DNA of 64,000 bases from Eunapius fragilis (Eukaryota > Porifera > Demospongiae > Spongillida > Spongillidae), in NCBI GenBank assembly GCA_963681505.1, contig OY811971.1, positions 20,208,138 to 20,272,137 of the forward strand, in the 5' to 3' direction. Under the pieces are notes generated by a model. The model made no database searches. It was given only the letters and a program-made list of their open reading frames with translations, and was not told the DNA's origin. Positions 20,540 through 33,800 of this stretch are shown piece by piece; the stretch's first letter is position 1; every line of letters begins with the position of its first letter. The position numbers and the translations under genes are program-made.

Positions 20540-23345
20540 ACCGCATCACTAGCGCGGGAGGGAGAGAAAGAGCCGCTCAGTGCTCCCGCCACTAACTGTC
20601 AAGCAGCTCAAGCAGCTCGTCGTCCAGCGACTCCGACGCATGCAAGAAGAAGAAGTTCAAGCGGCGAAAAAGGACCCACTACTCCAGGTCGCGCGAGACA
20701 GCAGCTTTCTCGACGCCCCCTTCACTACCATGGTCCCTACCTTCTCGTGGCGCGAAGTCAAGCGGATCAAGAAGGGTAAGTATGCCCACTTTGAAACTTC
20801 TCTCTCCCATGACGATCCAGGTTCCTCACTCCCCGGCGGGGAGCAAAGGAAGGGCAAGCACCAGAGATCATATGTAGACACAGACGCCAAGTCTCTGACC
20901 TCGGCAGCTGGCTGGAGGCGTGGAATATCTTTGTCGCCACCCGGGTCCAGATTGGCACTGGAGCTGGTGAATTGGATACCAGTCCATCTACCAGCTGTTC
21001 TCAGTGTACTCCGTCGCGGCATCCCTGAAGTACGACAAGCTCTTCAGGCAAGCTGAAGCCAAGAACAAGCAACAGTCTCTTCGCTTGGATGCAGTGAAGA
21101 CCTGCTGGTTTTGGCGTCTCACGAATCCTCCATTTCGGACCAGACAACAACCCTCTGCCAACCCACAGATTGGGACTTCAACTGGAGCATCTGCAACACA
21201 CTCCGAAGCTACAAGTGGCAGTCATCACCATGTCGAGCACGCAACCCACACACCATCAGACGAGGAGGTGTGCCTGAGGTTCAATCCACCAAGAGAACAG
21301 GATGTGCCTTCTCCCACTTGTATATGCTGGGTCACAGGCTGCGGTGTGGAGCACCCCGCCAAGCCCTGCCCCCGTGCCACTCCTGGGACTAGGTGAGCTC
21401 CAGCAAGCTCACATGCCACTACAACGCGAGCTCAGCCTTTGAGCGATAACTGAAGGATCATCCCGACAAAGCCTGCGTCTCCTGGCTGCTCAATGGTATC
21501 GACAATGGTGTGTCACCGGCTACAATGGACCTCACTTTCCTTTCACTGCATGGTCCACCTCTGCACTCCAACACCCAGAGATTATTGAGGTGGACCTGGG
21601 TGCATCCAAAGCCCATTTTCCCAATGCCCCCTAGAGCACCTCCCCACACCGGGCTTGGAGCTGTTCCAAAGAAAATGATTTTATTGCTAAGGAAGATTTC
21701 GCTGTCCATTACTCCACAATTGGCAATGTGGTTGGGCTCCTTAGCAAGATTTGAAAAAGAAGCCATGATGGCCAAGGTTGACCTATAATCTGCGTTCAGA
21801 ATGGTTTCAATCCAGGCCTCTGAATGTGGTGAGAGCAGTACTACATTGACACCTGCCTCCTCCCCTTTGGTCTTCGCTCGGCCCCCAGCATCTTCAAAAA
21901 CTTTGCTAGCAGGACGCCTGCTCCTATGTTACCTTATCCACCTCTCAACCACAGTGAGGAGGCTCTACCACCATATCCATCTTAATTCTGAAGCCAGAGC
22001 TGACATACGATGGTGGAACAGCTTCCTACCATCTTGGAATGGCATTTCTATGTTCATCTCCCCAAATTGGAATTATGCAGAGTCCATCCAGTTGTACACG
22101 GATACCTCCGGCTCCTGTGGTTTTGGGGCTACTTGGATGGGGCCTGGTTCGGAGGCAACTGGCAGCCACACCAGCAACTACCCAAACGGTTTGTACAGTG
22201 GCAAGAACTATTTGCCATAGTGGCAGCGGCCCACACATGGGGCTAACTCCTGGCAGGACGGCACATCAGATTCAAGTGTGACAATCTGCCCATTGCCCAG
22301 GCATGGACCAACCAGTTCTCAAAGAACCCAGGAGTAATGGAACTCTTAAGTACTCATTGCGGCCAAACAGCTTCACAGTCTTCCTGGTGCACCTCCGAGG
22401 CAGACAGAATTCAACCAGATATCAGGTTTCATTCCCCTCGCCCCCCAGGCAAACCAGCTCCCCACACCAGAGCCTCAAGAGCTGGCAGAGCTCTAGAAGG
22501 TCGCCTGAGACCTCCTCTACAGAGCTGTGGCCCCTCCAACGTCCACCACTTACAGGGCAGGGATCAGGAAGTACTACACCTTCTGTCACAAATTTAACCT
22601 GACCACTCTGCCAGTAACCAACCACTCCATCAACCTTTTTGCTGCACATCTCAATGCTTCAGGCCAACACCATCCTGGTGTACTTGGCAGCTGTCAGGGT
22701 TTAGCAGTCCAGCCCACAGCAACCCAACATTGAACCGAGCCATCAAAGGCATGCAACGCTCTCAGTGCCCAGCACATCTCAGGCCCTGCCTCTCACAGTT
22801 GGGATGTCTGGAGACACTAGAGACTGATCCCCTGAGAAGGCACGACAGAGAGTGGCCCTCACATTAGGTTTCTTTGGGTTCCTGAAGTTCAGCGAATACA
22901 CCTTGGCTACCAGAGGCAGATTTGGCCCCCACACCCCATGAGAAGCGATATCACTTGGGTTAAGAATGGTGTTCATTTTCTCATCAAGAAGTCAATGACC
23001 GACCAAATCGGACGAGGTGCTATCATATCCATGGGCTACACTCACTGGGCATGCATCTTGCCCAGTCATTGCGCTGTGCTGCAAGCCTACTGTGAGCATG
23101 GCAGCACCAACAGCACCCCCTTTTCACTTTCACACTGGTTGCCCACCCACCTCAAGAGCAATGAGAGCTATCCTGCAAGACCTACTGACCAGGATACCTC
23201 CAAAGTATAACACTCTCAGACTCAGGATCAGAGCAGTGACAGCAGCAGCACAACCAGGACTCTCCACCATCCAGCGGCTGGGGAGGTGGAGTAGTACCAC
23301 CAACACCACCTTTACCTGGTGCCCACTGACAAGTCCTTGCTATGG
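20540..23345 (+). mobile_element. Decayed DIRS-type tyrosine-recombinase retrotransposon
   Basis: The order is gag, RT, RNase H, tyrosine recombinase, as in DIRS elements. The gag part (about 20580-21400) has YDKLFRQAEAKNK and a Cys/His stretch around CWVTGCGVEHPAKPC. RT is marked by LPFGLRSAPSIFKNFA (about 21857-21905). RNase H shows SEARADIRWWNSFLPSWNG (about 21985-22040) and LYTDTSGSCGFGATW (about 22090-22135). The recombinase part (about 22530-23330) has TTYRAGIRKYYTFC and ends with IQRLGRWSS. Frames shift repeatedly and stops occur, for example TAA at 22244-22246, so it is inactive. The usual catalytic Tyr region after GRWSS reads NTTFTWCP and seems lost. A CA repeat follows the 3' end. 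Confidence 0.82.
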
Positions 23346-23372
23346 TAGCATCAGCACAATGACCACCCCCTG

Positions 23373-23421
<49 letters not shown>

Positions 23422-23433
23422 GCGCTCGCGCAC

Positions 23434-23503
<70 letters not shown>
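23373..23503. repeat. CA microsatellite, about 130 bp
   Basis: Two nearly pure CA tracts separated by GCGCTCGCG-type variants. A G homopolymer (about 23640-23664) follows 140 bp downstream. Open frames crossing it are artefacts. Confidence 0.95.
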
Positions 23504-23689
23504 CTGTATTCTCATTTGTACTACCACCTGGAACCAACCTGTCGAAAGGACTACAAAGGCATACAGTTTGCATCACCATTGCTTGTGCTTGTTCGTGCAT
23601 GTTTGAAGAAAATACCAACCTGATACAAGGGAGGGGAGAGGGGGGGGGGGGGGGGGGGGGGGGGAAGGTGATGGTTACCGTATATACTG

Positions 23690-24829
23690 ACAAGACGTTT
23701 TGGCGGCGACTATTTGGCGGAAGGCTCCGCCAACTGTGCCGCCATCAACTTAATATTAAATTTTTTCCGCCAACATGTTATCAGCGGATCCACGGCGTCG
23801 TGGAATTGGGGCGGGGGGAGAGACATTACGCACGTAATAGTCTAGACCAATGGCTCTTAATCTTGTCATGCGAAATGATTACCGTACATGTACACATGGC
23901 CGTAGTCAATCACAAAAATTTGGGGGGGCTAATTAATATTCATGATCTTGATAATACGATGCATCGCTGATTGATCGACGGTTGACCGCACTTTCTAGTT
24001 CTAAATTTACAGGCCGCTTGCAATACCGGAATGTGTTCAATTTGTAACTACAATATTGATGTGTATCCTTTTATAAATAATATGCTGGACCAAAATTTTG
24101 GGGGGGCTTAAGCCCCCCCAAGCCCCCCCCCCCCCCCCCCCCCCTTACTACGGCCTTGGTACATGTACTTCTTATACAATACACAGACATATGGCGCCTG
24201 TAGTGTTCATACCGGTACTACTATATACCCGGTAGCGGGTCGGCCATACGAAATAATTCCTTTCTCCCCGACTGTTCAATTCATGGAAGGCACTGAGCTG
24301 TATCCTACCCCCGGTACTCTCTCTGCTGAGGATATCCTCCCCCGAATCCCCCAGACTGGGGCCAGGGAGCCCGCTTTCGAAGTATGATCAACAGCTACGC
24401 TAACATTAATCATTTCATTTCCGCCAATTATAAATCGCCATAAATTTAATGATTCTGAGACTTCCGCCAATTACAAATCGCCAGTTAATAGTTCTCTCAT
24501 TATGTCTTGGCAGTACGGTATACGGTAGTGCACGGTTAGCCAAAGCCACATTTTTAACGAATTCATAGCTATCATTCTTGATCCAACAATGCGAGCCCCA
24601 ACCTTGGGTCAATATTGCACATATATCATGATTGGTCCAAGGATGACTCATGAACGGGTCATCTTGTTATCATCTACCGATCGTATAATGATGTATCATG
24701 CATGCTCCAATTTCCCCAAAACGTGTGTTACGGGCCAATAATGATGTCATCCTGACCCAATACTGCGTCAATATTGGTCCAATCGTTAGTCCCTACATCA
24801 CACGGTCCAAGGTGTTTTATTTTTTAAAT
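23690..24829. other. Intergenic repeats upstream of P450 copy A
   Basis: A GGCGG/CCGCC-rich segment (TTGGCGGCGACTATTTGGCG) lies at 23698-23790. Related CCGCCAATTATAAATCGCCA blocks lie at 24420-24490. An element with imperfect inverted ends (TACATGTACACATGGCCGTA at about 23885 and TACGGCCTTGGTACATGTA near 24165) has a G/C-rich right end with a C homopolymer at 24127-24143. No gene and no clear core promoter for the P450. Confidence 0.45.
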
Positions 24830-27800
24830 ATGGAGAACATCATTTTACTAGCTTCGTATGCGCTGGTTGGTGTGCTATGTCTGGTGGCATCAGCCTTTAG
24901 CTTCTATGTGCTTTTGATTGCCTATGTTCGTTGGAAGTACTCTCACCTTCCCTCTCCGAAGTCGTCTAGGTATATAGGGGTCGACAAATTTGTGCCCCAC
25001 CCCATGTCCGCTACTGCTGACGCTGCATGGCTACATTTTTCTAGCTTGGAGGGACGAGTCCGATATATGGAAAGGTGCGCGTGAGAGGGGGCGCACCCAT
25101 CCCTCCCAGCTGATCGAGGAATGTAGCGAGCGTCACTCCCAACCTTATCGACTAGTACCAACGGAATATAATACACACACAAATTTAAAGTGTGTGCGGC
25201 ATAAATTCCAACCTCTCTAACTTTCTATCTTCTCCCCTCTTAGTTTTCTGTTTGGTCATGCCTACGATCTGGAACAATTTAGGTTGAAAGGTAACGGCGA
25301 AAACCCACCAGATGATGTTTTCTTGAAGTGGTAAGTGTACTGGCTCAGTAACCCCCTCATTCATATGAGCATAACGCGCCATTCATTGGTACGTGAGACC
25401 CCCCCCCCCCCCCTCCCCCACGGGATGGCAGTTACATATTAATCAAGCAGTGTTTAACATGGGCGTCGGACATTGGTCCGGCAAATGAATGAATAATTAC
25501 AGTGGGCATATATTCTTAATAGTGGGCGGAACCACTACTGGGATATCTTTCATGTAACCAAATGGAAAAGGTGTTGTCTGTATTAGACAACCCAAGGGGC
25601 ATCCATGCATCCCTCCCGCCTAGCTAAGGCATATGAAGGAGCACTGCAAAAGTTCCCACACAGGGGTCTGGGGTGGAGCCCCAGAAGCTTTGCAAGTTGT
25701 GCATTATTAATGTCTAGAAACATATGAATATTCACTCACTCATAAAATCAGCTAATACAAGTTTAGGTTAAGTAATATATTAATGCACTTAAGTGTTTAT
25801 TCATTATAATTCTCTGGACACCATGCATGCAAGATAATGCATGCATGCAAGTACACACACCCAACTGTTATAGATATTATATCCCTCCCTCCTGGACATT
25901 AACAAGAAGCTAAATGTAGTAGATCAGACTGAGGGAGGGCTGAACTCCAGTGTAAGTAAAAGATGCTTGATGTGTTTATCACAAAAAGAACACAATGCAA
26001 GCAAATGCTTGCTGCACTTGTAACCTTATAAGTACATACGACATGCTTCGTTACTACTGTTGTGTCTTCTTAAGAACCCATTATTAAGACGACTTCACTA
26101 ATGCATCATTCCAGTACTTCCATGTAGAACAGGCTCAGGAATGCGTAACTAAAATCAATGTAGTACATCCAGTCACTTCACTTCTCCGGCCTTTTGCCAG
26201 TTCCAAATATGTATGGTTTTTTTTTTTTACAATTAACTGTACGTGTTAGGATTACAATGGACACACAAGATGTTCTGATACCCTCACATGGATGGGTTGA
26301 AACATGTTTATGACTACGTGCATGTCATTTGTATATATGGAACAGTGCCAACAAAATCACCCTTGTGATACTTTTTCAAAATTTCCAGGACAAGCAAAAG
26401 AAAAGTAAGGCTCGCACTGATATATAAATTCAGTGCCTAATAACATTATGATGGTTGTCCAATTTTGGGTGCGTAAGGACCATTTGATAGTAGCTCTTCG
26501 GAGTTCCAAATTTTTGAAATCTTGAAAAGCTACCCGGAAGGGTGATTTTGCTGAACACTGTCCCATATAATTATATTATTGCACTGACTATTATTGTGTC
26601 ATGTTGTATGTCCCATTACATGGATCAGAATGTGAGCTAATTGGAGAATGTCTGTATGGAGAACTGTGAGGAGAGCTGTGTGTAGTACGGTTGGGAGAAC
26701 TGTACATCACATCAGTTCCCCACCCAATCCCCGGGAGATGTAACTGTGATAGTTACTTGCATAACAATGTGGTTGCTTCCCAATGCACGCATACATATAT
26801 AGGGCTGCTGAAGTTGGACCAATGTATATAATATATTTCTATTGGCGGCCACTAATTATTGTTCTGAATCCTGAGGATACCGAGGTGATAAGATGCTGTA
26901 TGCCAACACTATAGCTGATCTGTATTTTCTCCATTTTAGACTGTTCACATGTCTCCACATCATAAGAAGAGTAAACGAGTTCAGGAAGTATATGGATATC
27001 TATTTGGAAAGAGGTTAAAGATATGAGTGGCAGTGCAGTGATAAAACTGCATCTACATGTAAACACACAGTGCCATTTATCGATTTGTTTTGAATAACTG
27101 AAGCAGCTCACAATATTCCGTTGATAGCAAAGAAGCAGTAAAAATATAGCTCCTAGATTGTGATGTTGTGAACATGAAGCGCTGCATATTTTTAATTAGT
27201 CATATGACAGTAGTAGAATACTAATACAAGCATTATTCAAAAAACTCATATTTAGATTTCTTGGAAATGGACTATTTACTATTCGTGATTATGAGACCTG
27301 GAAGCCAAGAAGGAAGCTGTATGACCCTGCCTTCAACAAGGGGTAAGGTGCTCACTATCCAGATAGCTACATACATGTGCAATGTACGTGTCACCATCCT
27401 ATCAGGTATCTGAGGAGCCTGGTCCCAAAGTTTTGTACATGTGTGGATGTATTTTTGGACAAATTACGACCTCTTGCTGATGGAAAGGCACAGGTGCCTT
27501 TGAAGAAGCACATTCATCAAGTTGCCCTAGATGTCATCAGCAAGGTACACTGCACACTCGGTCTGCGGTGTGCATTCATTGGTCAGTGACCCCTCTACTT
27601 CCATCTGCAGGTAGCTTTTGCCTCTGACTTCACCAGTGAGTGGAAGGGAAAATCCTTTGGAACAGAAGATGGTCTGAGCTTTCTTGTTGAACAGTCTTTC
27701 AAAGGCGTCCAAACATCTTTAGGTTCACCACTTTTTAAGGTCAGTACTGTTTCAGTCTTTGCTTCTGTACAGCTCATAAAATGGTGTGTACGCATATGTG

Positions 27801-30800
27801 CATGGTATGCTTAAGTGCAAGGGCTTGCAATGCAGGGTGGGTCTTTATTGTCCAATGACCCCTCCCCATGAGCCCAATAAGTGATGAATCATTAGCTGTA
27901 CATTTGCAAAGAGTTGTGTAATCAAATTTACACAACTTAGTGATCGTACATGAGTGGTTGTAAATTTTTTTGGTAACTTGCATGAGAAAAGTACCTATTT
28001 GTAGTGGCCAACAGTTTTGGTGAGTTAACAATTGTGACCGGTGGGATCTGAAAACAAAGATCCTATACATTGTAAGCACGAATGCACGAGCACTGTTCAA
28101 CCTTACTGTTTCAGTTAGCAGAGTACTGTTGCAAACATGGTCCTACATCCAAACGGCTTATTATCATACAACAATCCTTTATTTAATACTGTTGCAAGTA
28201 AGGGAGATCTTTATTCTTAGAGCACCTTGATGGCTTCATTATGTTCAGTATGCCACAGTGTTCATGGTCGGACAATACTGCAAAAGCTGTTGAGGGCAGG
28301 GCAACTGCAAAGACCAAATAATACCTATTTGCAATGGCTGCTGAGTACATATCTGGGTAATATTGTACGTGGTGGTACTCACGGTGAAGCCTCAACCCTC
28401 CAAGGTACATGCAGTAGAATCCATAGGTAGGCTGCGGTGAATCATCACGCCCTTTCAATCTGTCCATTAAACACTCTAAGGGCACTGGTGCCCACTGTGA
28501 TCTGAACGGCATGGATGTAAATGCATATAGACCAAACAGCATTGCAAATGCCATCTTGTAACATGTCTCCTTGCGACTGGTACCAGTGTACTTGCCAGTA
28601 ACCTCTGGGGTTGTGATAAACCTTGCTTTCCCAATAAGGTTGTCAATGTAAGTCATCAGATACTCGTACTTTCCCGTTTCACTCAGTACCATTGAAGGCG
28701 GCCCGTCCCTTCTATCATTGTACACTGATCTCTTGGCCACGATTTCTTAAGATGACCATAGTAGTCAACATTGTTGCATGCAACCATTGAATCCAATTAT
28801 ATTTTAAACAGTGTACTGATATTTTACTAGAAATTTACAAAAATCATAGTGATGCACACAATATTTTGCCTAGTGTATGGTCACCTTTACCCGTACTGTC
28901 TTGCCAACTCACACTCATTGGTCCTAAGTCTAGGTCCTGTTTCCTTTGGATTAATCCTTTGACAACGTTCACACAAACTGATCTGGGCACCTGTTGAAGA
29001 ATATCAACTACAAGCATGCTTTAACCATGATTGTAACTTACATAGGAGCGCACTTGATTGTACAGATCAGGCCAGTAGTATCTGTCGCTGATCTGAGCAA
29101 GCGTTTTGTCTCTACCCAGATGACCTTCTTCATGAACGGTCTATACAATTTTCAGTTGGTCTTCCTCCTTTTCAATGACCATCCTTGGGCGTTGTTTAGT
29201 TTTTCCACCTCATTACATAGTACAAATGGCCAGCTTCAACACTGGAAAACGCAGCTCGCTTTCGAAGTCCCCATTAGTATTCATATTCCTTGCTCACATC
29301 TGACTGATAGAGCGCATTTGTGACATATTCAAAATAGCGCTATACAAGTATACATTGAAGCAGATGCATCGCACTCTACAGCCTCTCCTGTAACGCTCAT
29401 AGCAGCTGGATAACTTGAGAGAGTGTGCAGATGGCACGCATGTGTGTGTACTTACGTTGTTCATGCAGACTGAATAACATCATGCATGCATGAAAGCTTC
29501 AGACGGCAAAGTGGTGCATGTATATGCTTTGTACTGCATGTTAGCAAAGGGGGCCCTCCTGGGGCCCCAAATCCCTAGAAAAATGGGGCCCCAAACCCTA
29601 GCGAAATGGGGCCATGAGGGGGTCCAAATCACTAGCGTTTTGGGGTTGGGGTGGCCCATTTTGCTGATAGGGGGGGGAAGGGGGGGGGGGGGGGGGGCCA
29701 AATCGCTCCTACATCCCTCTTCCTAGGGTGCTGTATCAGGATCCTCTAATGGTGTCTACTTGTGGTGTGGAAGTGGGGGTTGCACCTGCTGGTGGGTTAT
29801 TTCATGGTCATTTCATGGTAAATTGAGATTCCATTCCTATATATATTCTCCCAACTCTAATGCACAAAATTGCAAAATATTTGAACATACCCTATGTTGT
29901 TCCATTTATTAAATATGGCCACTCGCATAATTATTTCGTGAGTTTGAAAGATCATTGCTTGTACATGTACATGTATGTGGGTTATGCATGGGTCCATCTT
30001 TTTTGTACCAGATAATAGGCATTAGACGGGTGTACCCATCTGACGTGACATTTATTGAAGTGTGCTTAAAGAGTTAAAGTATGTCATGAATTTTGATGAG
30101 ATTGTAAAATAGCAAAAAATAATATAGTCCAAAACACCAAACATCTTTGAAGGACAGCTGTAATAACTTTAAGAATATGATTTGTTGTGCTGGGATACCT
30201 CTTTGAAGGCTAACAGCCATTTTGGTTGCCTCCCTAAAATGTAGTTAAGTGAAGTCCTTGCAAGGTGTTAATGAATAGGGAACCCTTATGGCTGCTAGCC
30301 TTCAAAAAGGTATCCCAGTCCAAAGAATCATTTTCCCTAAAGCAAAAGGTTATTAGAGCTGTCCTTGAAAAAAATTTGGTGTGATTTGGACTATATTATT
30401 TTTTGCTACCTTACAATTCATCAAAATTCATGCCATTTCCCATATATATTCTTCCAACTCTAATACACAAAGTTGCAATACATTTGTATGTCCTATGTTG
30501 TTCAGTTTATGAATGTATTTTGATCACCTTTTTTGAACCAGACAATGGGTATTAGACGGATGTACCAATGTGATTTTTATTGAAGTATGGTTAAGGGATT
30601 AAAGTTGAGACGGTAAGGTATTTACAGTGGTATGAAATGATCCTGGTGGAGCAGGAGATGGTGGGGGGGGGGGGGGGGGGGGTCTTCTACTGGAAGAGGG
30701 GTTGTCCTTAAGTGACATCTATGGTAGAGGAGCTTTTTCAAGATCACCATTATATCCCTGTGTTCGTAAAAGGAATAGCTATAGGAAATTAATGCAGTTA

Positions 30801-33800
30801 TTAAAAACTTTTCTTTCACATACACACCAGGTCTATGTAAAAGTGTAAGACTCAATAACAATGTAATTAATTCACACCAGATGTAAACAAGGCATGCACG
30901 GGCCTGCATTAAGTGAAGCCATATACATACATCTAATAATGTATCTTGTGCCCTTACTGCCTGCCAATGGAAGAAGAAAAATGGCGGTTGGGCCGGGTGC
31001 GAGATGGACACGAGCTACATCTTTGTTTTCTAAAAACGCGCCATGTTATGACATGGAATCAATGCAAAACTGTTCTGTATTGTGTTATCATTCGATAGCA
31101 ATAAAGAGGGAAATGATCAAGATGCAACATTCATTATGCGAAATCAATCCTATATGGAACCTGCTTCAGCACCTCACCAACCAACCATCACTGCATTAGA
31201 TCCCATTGTAGTCATCAATGTCACGTCCTATCACTCGTTACATAAACTCAGCAAAGCTTGTACATCAAAAAAATTATGTGGAAACAACTTGGCACCGTAG
31301 AACATGAAGATCCTCAGTACCCTTACAAAAACAACACTACATGACATCAATAGCACATGGGTCCTTTACAAACAACAAACAATAGTCCTACTAATGGATG
31401 AGCTATATAGCTAGTGGTCTCCCATGCACTTGATTACTATTCCACTAATACATCAGTCCCGAACAGCCTTTGCCAGACTTATTATAAGTTCCCACTCCTG
31501 CACATTTGTACAGAACGTATCATGATTAGATGTGTGTAACTGGAGTAAGATTGATTCCCTAATGGGGGAGGAGGAGGTGGGGGTCCATTTTTACTTGTAC
31601 GTAATGCCTGGTTTCAGAATTATGATCTTTGCTTTGCAGTTTCTTCATCCATTGGAAACTAGAAAATATCATAAAGTAGTCAGTACTCTAAGAATGATTG
31701 GCAGGGAGTGTATTAGTAAAAGAATCAAGGCATTGGACAATGGAGAAGAGGTTCCACTTGACATTCTCTCTCACATACTAAAGGTCGCCAGTAAGTAGTG
31801 ATGTGGAAGCTTTTCTGGTTGTCCATATCTACATGTATTGCCTGCCCTATAGCTAGAGACGAGACTGTTGACATTGAGACTCTGGTGGATGACTTTGTTA
31901 CCTTTTACAATGCTGGTGAGGTGGTATGTGTGGTGGAACAGTGAACAATGCATGTTTCATTGTTTGCTGTGCAGGTCAGGACACCACAGCCAACACCCTC
32001 TCACGTGCTGTGGTACTTGTCCATCAACATCCTGAAGTACTGGAGAGGCTCCTGTTGGAAATTGACGAGGTGTTAGGAGAAAGGGACACTGTCACAGTTG
32101 AGGATCTTGACAAACTGCGCTACACAGAGCAGGTATGATCTACATATACATTTGGATTAACTAGTGCTGTGATCAAATACGTGAAAGTGTGCATGCATGC
32201 ATTTCACTATTAGTGCATCCAAATACATCAGAATGCAAAAATTGCTCCTCAATCCATGAAGCTTAACTGTAATTTACAATGTATGAGTGCAGTTTAAAAT
32301 GGTGCATAATTTCATGTCTACAGTAAATGATAGTATATAGTGGTACAACATGTAGTACAACATGTGCAACATATTTTACCATTGGCTTCAGTTAACATTG
32401 ACCCTATTATAGATTAAGTTTGAAGAGCATCTGCATATGCTCTTTTAATGAGAGAAAACCACTCTTTCCCATTTGCCTTTGTGAAGAAGACCTGTATACA
32501 ATTTTTGGAAAAACACTTAATTTTGAGACAATAAATTCTTATTGTAGTGCCTTAACCGATTGAGGCCTAAATATGGTTTGTTATGTAGAGGTTATTTGAT
32601 CTTAAATGTGATCAACAAAAATGTTTGTGTCAGGAAGGGGTAATCCAACGATACCTGCTGAAGCCGTGTTCATGAAGGATTTCAAAATTGGTATAATCTT
32701 TCTGTGGTTTGTGGTCGGGTCCCCCAAAATACCTTGGTAGCTGTAAACAACTATTTGACGCCAATTTGCGGCTACAAGACTTAATCGGTTAATTTTTCCA
32801 TGCAATAAACAATTGTGAATAAATCAAAAAGGTTGCATTTTTATAAAAATATGACAACATGCTAATATAGGTCTATTTCTTGTGCCTTTTCACGCAATAA
32901 ACCTTGTTTCCTTGATTTTTACATCACTCTAGCCTTTTTACCACATTGAAATGGCAAATCCAACAACTATTTCATGTTGCTGGATTTCAACTGTACATCG
33001 CATTGCGAAGGCTAATAGGCATTAATTCTCCTAAAATGATTAGGTTTTCATGTGATGTATATGTTATAAACAATGGGGGGAATTATTATAATGCTGCACC
33101 CAGAAATTGCATGTTTTGCATAAAACTGGTGTTAATTTTGCCATGTAATTATTTTAATTCACATGTAGATAATCGAGGAGACACTGAGGCTACATGGTAC
33201 TGTGGGAGGTGTTGGTAAGGAGTCTCCTCCCGGTGGATTGACCCTAAGTGGGCACAACATACCACCTGGGATACCTATTATTGTAAGTGAAATTGTTGAC
33301 TAAATTTTGCAAATGTTATGTCTACACGATCTAAATAAACATTTATTTGCATTTTGATCTGTATGTACAATTATTTAAGCATATACACGGGCCTCACACA
33401 GGTCACTGCATAAGGCATTTATTGCATAACATATATACATGTACACATGTATGGAATGCAACTAGTTCACACATATGAAGGTGTGAAAGATCACTCTATG
33501 CCAGCGTTGGGCTTGTGCTCGCGCAGAGGGTATAGAACAACCGAGGTATAGCTTAAACTCCACAATCACACCAAAACAAGGAACAAACACTGAACACATA
33601 CAACTGCCTTTTATACTCTGTTGTGCACACAGCAGGAACCCAAGTAGTCCACGAGGGTACTAGAGCATTCTGAACATTACAACAATAATACAATGGGATT
33701 ATCCTAACACCTATACAAATGACTACTGTAATACATGCTTATTAGATATCCGAGTGTCATAGGAGATCTCGTGATCCCTCACAGCCTTCCCTTGCTCTCC

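Noticed and set aside
23017..23970. A 317-codon plus-strand frame
   Set aside because: Its first third is the recombinase tail of the DIRS element; the rest is Thr-His from a CA repeat and random sequence.
28227..28430. Plus-strand frame in P450 intron 7
   Set aside because: It is the shadow of the antisense reverse-transcriptase remnant.
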